9,328 nt of DNA, from positions 1 to 9,328 of the forward strand of contig JAIPFN010000237.1 of the NCBI GenBank assembly GCA_021736615.1, given 5' to 3'. The notes beneath the pieces are model-generated. The model made no database searches. It saw only the letters and a program-made list of their open reading frames with translations, and was not told the origin of the DNA. This stretch comes from Phycisphaerae bacterium. Lineage in GTDB: Bacteria > Planctomycetota > Phycisphaerae > Sedimentisphaerales > Anaerohalosphaeraceae. Made by a program: the position numbers and the translations under genes. The number at the start of each line of letters is the position of its first letter. Positions within the stretch are counted from its first letter, which is position 1. Below, in pieces: positions 5,640-9,328 of this stretch.

Positions 5640-6272
5640 CTATCTCAAAAACGGATTGCTGTTTTTTTCAAGCGATATCGTCGTCATGTATCCATGTCCG
5701 GTATACACCTTTGTTGTGCCCGGCAGTACCAGCAATTTTTCTTTAATGCTCCTGATTAGCTGATTGTGATTTCCCCCCGGAAAATCACTTCTGCCCACCG
5801 ACCCGGCAAAAAGCGTATCGCCGGAAAACAGAACATTGTCATCACGGCAGTAAAGACTGATCCCGCCCGGTGTATGTCCGGGTGTTTCCAGCACTTCAAA
5901 CTCGATACCCGCAAACGTTATTTTTTGCTCCCCATCTAATATAGTATCTCCCGGTTCCGTCGTAAAGCTTATCCCGACAAGTGCCGACAGGTTCATCATG
6001 GGGTTTGTCAGCATTTCGGCGTCATTTTTGTGTATCACTACCTTGATGTCGGGAAATTCTCTGCGGAGGTCTCTTACCCCTACAATATGGTCTGCATGAC
6101 CATGGGTAAGTATGATTGCCTCGGCTGTAAGACCCATTTCCTTCACATAGCTGATCAGCTCGGAGTTTTCCAGCCCGGTGTCTATAATAACACATTTCCC
6201 CGCGCCCTTATCGCAAGAAAGCACATACCCGTTAGTCTGCATTTCACCAAGAACAATATCATGTATATTCAT
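5640..6272 (-). CDS. MBL-fold metallo-hydrolase (glyoxalase II-like)
   Basis: A cytoplasmic, 210-residue hydrolase of the metallo-beta-lactamase superfamily with a dinuclear metal centre. Metal ligands are visible in order: THGHADH (56-62), His133 in PGHTPGG (131-137), Asp152 in SGDTLF (150-155) and His193 in TGHG (191-194). GRSDFPGG (160-167) and the end ISLEKNSNPFLR match the compact glyoxalase II-like subgroup, often annotated hydroxyacylglutathione hydrolase. It lacks the C-terminal helical glutathione-binding domain of full-length glyoxalase II (about 250 residues), so the true thioester or other ester substrate is open. The ATG is preceded, on its strand, by GGGAG (6282-6278) with 5 nt spacing. 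It is divergent from the cbi operon and convergent with the small membrane protein gene. Confidence 0.92.
   Translation of the reverse strand: MNIHDIVLGEMQTNGYVLSCDKGAGKCVIIDTGLENSELISYVKEMGLTAEAIILTHGHADHIVGVRDLRREFPDIKVVIHKNDAEMLTNPMMNLSALVGISFTTEPGDTILDGEQKITFAGIEFEVLETPGHTPGGISLYCRDDNVLFSGDTLFAGSVGRSDFPGGNHNQLIRSIKEKLLVLPGTTKVYTGHGYMTTISLEKNSNPFLR
5647..5668 (+). terminator. Possible terminator for the 93-residue membrane protein gene, inside the end of the hydrolase gene
   Basis: AAAAACGG (5647-5654) pairs with CTGTTTTT (5659-5666), one pair being G-T, around the loop ATTG, and seven T run through 5662-5668. It begins 14 bp after the stop of the + strand gene. Because it is flanked by A on one side and T on the other it could act in both directions, but it lies within the last codons of the minus-strand hydrolase. 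The stem is AT-rich and therefore weak. Confidence 0.35.
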
Positions 6273-6310
6273 TTATACTCCCAAGTCTGTAAGGCAAAAA
6301 ATAAAATTAA

Positions 6311-6333
6311 TTGTAGGGTGGGCCGTGCCCACG
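6311..6333. repeat. GTGGGC-CGT-GCCCAC hairpin, likely dispersed intergenic repeat
   Basis: GTGGGC (6318-6323) and GCCCAC (6327-6332) form a perfect 6-bp stem with a CGT loop, preceded by TTGTAGG. The word GTAGGGTGGGC followed by GCCCAC is, from memory, a recurrent intergenic repeat in several bacterial groups. A second small palindrome, CGTTT-CA-AAACG (6343-6354), follows. It lies in the upstream region of the hydrolase gene, where ATTGTA at 6310-6315 would be a TACAAT -10 on the minus strand without a good -35. Confidence 0.5.
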
Positions 6334-6425
6334 CTGCTTTTGACGTTTCAAAACGCACATCCTAGCAAACAACAACTATGATTACCCGTAAAAAATCAAA
6401 CTATTGCCTTTGAACAGGATTATTC

Positions 6426-6454
6426 TTGACTTAGTAGCACGAATCTTATATTCT
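6426..6454 (+). promoter_or_regulatory. Sigma70-like promoter for the cbiMQO operon
   Basis: TTGACT (6426-6431, 5 of 6) is followed by TATATT (6447-6452, 5 of 6) with a short 15-nt spacer, or by TATTCT (6449-6454, 4 of 6) with the ideal 17. The leader would be about 55 nt. The near-identical 9-mers ACTTAGTAG (6429-6437) and ACTCAGTAG (6464-6472) flank the -10 as a direct repeat, a possible regulator site. The region 6273-6514 is too plain for a cobalamin riboswitch: no B12-box-like segment is seen. Confidence 0.45.
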
Positions 6455-6499
6455 TATGCGCGTACTCAGTAGTCAAATTTGCAAAATGAAAATGTTTTT

Positions 6500-6506
6500 G
6501 GAAAGG
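6500..6506 (+). promoter_or_regulatory. Ribosome binding site that fixes the cbiM start
   Basis: GGAAAGG lies 8 nt before the ATG at 6515. It selects this codon over the in-frame TTG at 6479, and gives the N-terminus Met-His that CbiM proteins need for metal binding. Confidence 0.85.
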
Positions 6507-6514
6507 CTTATATA

Positions 6515-7522
6515 ATGCATATGCCAAACGAACTTCTTTCGGTGCCTGTTGCGGCGGGCTGTTTTGCCGTATCGGCTGTCGGTGTTGGTGTGGTCTGCAA
6601 AGCTGCCGAAAAAAACATCTCTCAGGAAAAGATTCCGCTGATGGGCATACTGGGTGCGTTCATCTTCGCCGCGCAGATGGTTAATTTTCCACTTCCGTTT
6701 CCTCCCGGGGCCAGCGGTCATCTTACAGGCGCCGTTTTTCTGGCTATTGTTCTAGGCCCTTATGCCGGTGTCGTCGTAATGACCAGCGTCGTCATCGTCC
6801 AGTGTCTTATCTTTCAGGACGGCGGGCTGCTTGCACTTGGCGGTAACATTATAAACCTCGCCATCGTTCCGACATTTGTCGGCTACGCCGTCTACCGATT
6901 CATCGCACCAAAGCCCGGCGAGAAAGCACGCTTGTACATCGCCGGTATGGTCGCATCGGCAATCGCCATGGTCGCAGCTGCCGCGATGCTTTCCATCGAG
7001 GCCGGCCTGTCCGGTGTACTTGCCGTTCCATTCGCACACTTCATCGCCGCGATCTGCGGGATACATCTGGTCATCGGCATTATAGAAGGTGTCATCACCG
7101 CTGCTCTGCTTATATACCTTCGAAACGCAAGGCCGGGAGTGATCGACGGATACGAGCATTCCGATACCGGCAGCAAAAAATTATTCTTCGCGACGGTCAT
7201 CGCCGCCGTGCTGATAACCGCAACGTGTTTGTCGTTGCTGGCTTCGGAAAAACCGGATGGTCTGGAATACACTATCGCCAAAGACGATGGAACCTCGATA
7301 ATTGAAAATGACACCGCGGCAATCGCTTCAGCAGATAGCCTGCATAATCGATTAGCTCCAATGCCGGATTATTCGCGGCCGGTCTCCGGCGATACCGACA
7401 AAGCATCAGCAGGCTGGACATCCTTCGCCGCTGTCATCGGTTCGGTCATCACAATGCTCGCCGTGTGGGCATGTTCAAGACTGATCCGCCGCAAGGAGTC
7501 CTGTAAATGCACCACGCAGTGA
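6515..7522 (+). CDS. cbiM: Cobalt/nickel ECF transporter substrate-binding subunit CbiM with fused PDGLE (CbiN/NikN-like) domain
   Basis: Inner-membrane S-component that captures Co(II) or Ni(II) for uptake. With the start at 6515 (335 residues) the mature N-terminus is MHMPNELLS. In the family, the N-terminal amine, His2 and a later histidine form the metal site; here that second ligand is His69 in GASGHLTG. The multi-helix CbiM core spans about residues 1-205. A second domain (about 222-325) has a transmembrane helix, the PDGLE motif at 247-251, an extracytoplasmic loop, MPDY at 283-286, and a last helix at about 302-323. This is the CbiN/NikN-type auxiliary domain fused to CbiM, which explains why there is no separate cbiN. 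The N-terminal extension from the TTG at 6479 would bury His2 and is rejected. Its end overlaps cbiQ by 16 bp. Whether cobalt or nickel is carried cannot be told from sequence; no cobalamin synthesis, urease or hydrogenase genes are in view. Confidence 0.93.
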   Translation: MHMPNELLSVPVAAGCFAVSAVGVGVVCKAAEKNISQEKIPLMGILGAFIFAAQMVNFPLPFPPGASGHLTGAVFLAIVLGPYAGVVVMTSVVIVQCLIFQDGGLLALGGNIINLAIVPTFVGYAVYRFIAPKPGEKARLYIAGMVASAIAMVAAAAMLSIEAGLSGVLAVPFAHFIAAICGIHLVIGIIEGVITAALLIYLRNARPGVIDGYEHSDTGSKKLFFATVIAAVLITATCLSLLASEKPDGLEYTIAKDDGTSIIENDTAAIASADSLHNRLAPMPDYSRPVSGDTDKASAGWTSFAAVIGSVITMLAVWACSRLIRRKESCKCTTQ

Positions 7523-8277
7523 TGGACCGCCTCTCGATGCAGAGTACTTTTCTGCATCAGCTCGACGCAAGAACAAAGCTCGCCGCCGCGATGATCTTTA
7601 CGGTATTTGTGATCTCGCTGCCGCAGACATCCGTAAGCATTCTGCTCGTCTGCGCATCCGGTCCTGTTGCAATGCTGGTCCTGTCCAAAGTGCCCCTAAA
7701 GCTCGCCTCGATGCAGATACTCTGTCTTTCTCCTTTCGTCGCCGTCTTCGCACTAAGCATGATCTTCTATGACACCTCGCCTGTTAGCCCGGCATTCGGA
7801 CCGTTCGAGTTTTCCACGACCGCCGGTGTTTTGCGATGCGGGGTTATACTTATCAAGTTTGCGATAACCATGACGACCCTTATCGTACTTTCGGCGACGA
7901 CGAGATTTTCCGATATACTCGCCGCACTGACCTGGCTGCGCTTGCCGAGAATTCTCGTCATGCAGATCGCGCTTCTCCACCGTTACATCTTTATAATAAT
8001 AGACCGAACCTGCAACGTTCTTCGTGCCCGAAGCGGACGAAAGCTGCGAAACCTCGGTTTAAAGTGCGAGTTAAAAACCGCCGCCGGAATGCTTGGCAAT
8101 ATCGCCGCCTACTCGACCGATACCGCCTGCCGCGTATCTATGGCGATGGCTGCTCGCGGATTTACGGGTACTATTGAACCGTTCATAAAACCGAAGTTCG
8201 GCAGCAATGACTTGTTGTTTGCAATTTGCTTTGCTTTGTATATCGCGGTGTTATTTATTTTTAAGGGGATCGTTTAG
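7507..8277 (+). CDS. cbiQ: ECF transporter transmembrane coupling subunit CbiQ
   Basis: The T-component that links CbiM to the ATPase in the inner membrane. The 256-residue product has the typical N-terminal HQLDARTKL (17-25) followed directly by hydrophobic helices at about 24-60, 65-90 and 105-132. Two cytoplasmic coupling motifs are present as expected for this family: an ARS triplet in VLRARSGR (171-178) and an ARG triplet in MAARGF (214-219), both in positively charged amphipathic helices. A last helix spans about 235-253. The ATG at 7507 has AAGGAG (7493-7498) 8 nt upstream, inside the last codons of cbiM, so translation is probably coupled. The stop TAG lies one base before the cbiO start. 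Confidence 0.93.
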   Translation: MHHAVMDRLSMQSTFLHQLDARTKLAAAMIFTVFVISLPQTSVSILLVCASGPVAMLVLSKVPLKLASMQILCLSPFVAVFALSMIFYDTSPVSPAFGPFEFSTTAGVLRCGVILIKFAITMTTLIVLSATTRFSDILAALTWLRLPRILVMQIALLHRYIFIIIDRTCNVLRARSGRKLRNLGLKCELKTAAGMLGNIAAYSTDTACRVSMAMAARGFTGTIEPFIKPKFGSNDLLFAICFALYIAVLFIFKGIV

Positions 8278-8278
8278 A

Positions 8279-8998
8279 ATGTCCGGTTCAGTTTTGATAG
8301 ATCAATATTCGTATACCTATTCCGATTCAAGTATGGGCCTTGACGATGTCAGCCTGAATATCACGCCCGGTGAAAAGGTTGCACTAGTCGGTGCCAACGG
8401 TTCGGGCAAGTCGACCTTGCTGCTGGCGATGGGTGGTTTTATTAAGGGCACCGGCGCAATTACGATTGACGGGGTGGAATCGAATTCTAAAAACCTAAAA
8501 CGCATCCGGTCTCTGATCGGGTCAGTCTTGCAGAATCCTGACGAGCAGCTTTTTATGCCGACGCTCTTTGAAGACGTCGCATTCGGCCCGCAGAACATGG
8601 GGTTGTCATTTGACGAGGTTCATTCGATAACACACCAGGCAATCGACAGGGCAGGCCTAAACGGCATGGAGAATAAGGCGCCGCATCACATGTCAGCCGG
8701 CCAGAAAAGGGCCGCCGCAATCGCGACGATACTTTCGATGAGCCCGAAGATAATCACCATGGATGAGCCGGACACAAGTCTGGACCCGGCTAGCCGAAAG
8801 AAACTGGTAATACTGCTGGGGTCACTGTCGCAAACGCTGATAATCGCGACATGCAACATGGATTTCGCAGCCCGGGTAAGCAGCCGATGCATAGTCATTG
8901 GAAAAGGCAAAGTAGTCGCAGACGGCCCGCCGCAGAAAATCCTGACAGACGAAAACCTGATGGAACAAAACGGACTCGAAACTGCAAGGTTTGACTAG
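8279..8998 (+). CDS. cbiO: ECF transporter ATPase subunit CbiO, with variant H-loop
   Basis: The ABC ATPase powering the CbiMQ transporter on the cytoplasmic face; 239 residues, slightly short for CbiO. In order: Walker A GANGSGKST (38-46), Q-loop Gln85 in VLQNPDEQLF, ABC signature MSAGQKRAA (138-146), Walker B ending in IITMDEP with catalytic Glu163, and D-loop SLDP (167-170). The H-loop is abnormal: family members read ATHD at this point, while this protein reads ATCN, with Cys192 (codon TGC at 8852-8854) replacing the switch histidine. The signature also has Ala for the first Gly of SGGQ. The ATG at 8279 follows AAGGGGA (8263-8269). A frame extension back to 8207 overlaps cbiQ and has no family similarity, so it is rejected. 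It ends the operon; no terminator is seen before the next promoter. Confidence 0.93.
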   Translation: MSGSVLIDQYSYTYSDSSMGLDDVSLNITPGEKVALVGANGSGKSTLLLAMGGFIKGTGAITIDGVESNSKNLKRIRSLIGSVLQNPDEQLFMPTLFEDVAFGPQNMGLSFDEVHSITHQAIDRAGLNGMENKAPHHMSAGQKRAAAIATILSMSPKIITMDEPDTSLDPASRKKLVILLGSLSQTLIIATCNMDFAARVSSRCIVIGKGKVVADGPPQKILTDENLMEQNGLETARFD

Positions 8999-9035
8999 TA
9001 AATCTAACTGACTATCAGCATAAGGCAAAAAAACC

Positions 9036-9064
9036 TTGACAAGTTCCCATTTTCCGGCCAGAAT
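9036..9064 (+). promoter_or_regulatory. Sigma70-like promoter for the aldehyde:ferredoxin oxidoreductase gene
   Basis: A perfect -35 TTGACA (9036-9041) is followed after 17 nt by CAGAAT (9059-9064; 4 of 6 consensus bases). Transcription would start near 9071, giving a leader of about 35 nt. The palindrome at 9062-9082 overlaps the -10 and the expected start point. Confidence 0.5.
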
Positions 9065-9082
9065 TAGTGAAACTTACTAATT
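9062..9082. promoter_or_regulatory. Palindromic operator candidate at the oxidoreductase promoter
   Basis: AATTAGT (9062-9068) and ACTAATT (9076-9082) are perfect 7-bp inverted repeats with a 7-nt spacer, centred on 9072. Binding here would block the -10 and start site, so a repressor is the simplest reading. The size and symmetry suit a dimeric winged-helix regulator (MarR, HxlR, Rrf2 or similar); none is encoded in the window. Confidence 0.5.
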
Positions 9083-9105
9083 ATGACTTTTTTGGAGATT
9101 TCAGC

Positions 9106-9328
9106 ATGGCCGGTTACAGTGGAACAATATTGAGAGTTAATCTCAGCACTTCGGAAATCAAAAAGGAAGAACTGGATCTTAATCTCGCAAAGAAATTCGT
9201 CGGCGGCAGGGGGCTTGGGACGTATTTCATCGCAAAAGAAGTCGACCCAAAAGCCGACGCGCTAAGCGAGGCAAACAAACTGATATTCGCCACCGGCCCG
9301 CTTACCGGGTCCAAGGCTCCGACTGGCG
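9106..9328 (+). CDS. Aldehyde:ferredoxin oxidoreductase (tungsten-dependent AOR family), 5' part only
   Basis: The first 74 codons of a gene that runs off the right edge; full-length family members are about 600 residues. AOR enzymes oxidise aldehydes to carboxylic acids, or the reverse, in the cytoplasm with ferredoxin, using a tungsten bis-pterin cofactor and a 4Fe-4S cluster. The N-terminus is diagnostic: MAGYSGTILRVNLST (1-15), VGGRGLGTYFIAKEV (32-46) and NKLIFATGPLTG (57-68), which make up the start of the pterin-binding N-terminal domain. The ATG is preceded by GGAG (9094-9097) with 8 nt spacing. It has its own promoter and operator candidates, so it is probably not part of the cbi operon. 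Catalytic and cluster-binding residues lie beyond the window, so which AOR subfamily it belongs to cannot be judged. Confidence 0.9.
   Translation, partial: MAGYSGTILRVNLSTSEIKKEELDLNLAKKFVGGRGLGTYFIAKEVDPKADALSEANKLIFATGPLTGSKAPTG

Noticed and set aside
6273..6514. Cobalamin riboswitch upstream of cbiM
   Set aside because: No B12-box-like conserved segment or the expected long structured leader could be found by eye, and the promoter candidate leaves only about 55 nt of leader.
7753..7980. Minus-strand frames within cbiQ and cbiM
   Set aside because: They are shadows of genes with clear motifs in the + frames, with no independent signals.
8207..8278. N-terminal extension of CbiO
   Set aside because: It overlaps the end of cbiQ and its residues are a frame-shifted reading of a membrane helix. 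The ATG at 8279 has a good ribosome site and fits the family start.

Overview
The window reads as ordinary chromosomal DNA of a Gram-negative-type, probably anaerobic bacterium. The start of an aldehyde:ferredoxin oxidoreductase gene at the right edge supports anaerobic, tungstopterin-based metabolism. Several short dispersed or tandem repeats between genes and the general protein flavour would fit the PVC/Planctomycetes side (Phycisphaerae-like). That placement is an inference from impression, not a measured assignment.

Layout, left to right. (1) 23-1645 (+): a complete groEL with a canonical fold, but with substitutions at two normally conserved positions (K34C, D495V). A good intrinsic terminator follows at 1751-1780, then a 9-bp tandem repeat. 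(2) 1833-2939 (-): an N-acetylhexosamine 1-kinase (NahK-like), convergent with groEL, with a good promoter candidate at 3060-3088. (3) 2949-3361: an intergenic region with a hairpin-rich leader ahead of a 97-residue two-helix membrane protein (3362-3655, +). (4) 3656-3842: a sigma70-like promoter, a hairpin and 3.7 copies of a 14-bp tandem repeat ahead of a phosphomannomutase/phosphoglucomutase (3843-5219, +). (5) 5220-5350: two perfect hairpins, then a 93-residue two-helix membrane protein (5351-5632, +). This converges, 7 bp apart, with a glyoxalase II-like metallo-beta-lactamase hydrolase (5640-6272, -). (6) 6273-6514: a divergent regulatory region, then a compact cobalt/nickel ECF-transporter operon: cbiM with a fused PDGLE (CbiN-like) domain (6515-7522), cbiQ (7507-8277) and cbiO (8279-8998). 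(7) 8999-9105: a promoter and palindromic operator candidate in front of the truncated aldehyde:ferredoxin oxidoreductase gene (9106 to the window edge).

Functional links. The kinase makes hexosamine 1-phosphates and the mutase interconverts hexose 1- and 6-phosphates, so the two may feed the same sugar-nucleotide or amino-sugar pathway, although they are not in one operon. The three cbi genes form one machine: CbiM with its PDGLE domain binds Co(II) or Ni(II), CbiQ couples and CbiO hydrolyses ATP. The oddities most worth a second look are the loss of the H-loop histidine in CbiO, the loss of Asp495 in GroEL, a 13-bp AT-rich word found five times in three intergenic regions, and the palindrome at the oxidoreductase promoter. 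I saw no CRISPR array, transposase, prophage, rRNA or tRNA gene, and no clear undescribed multigene system.
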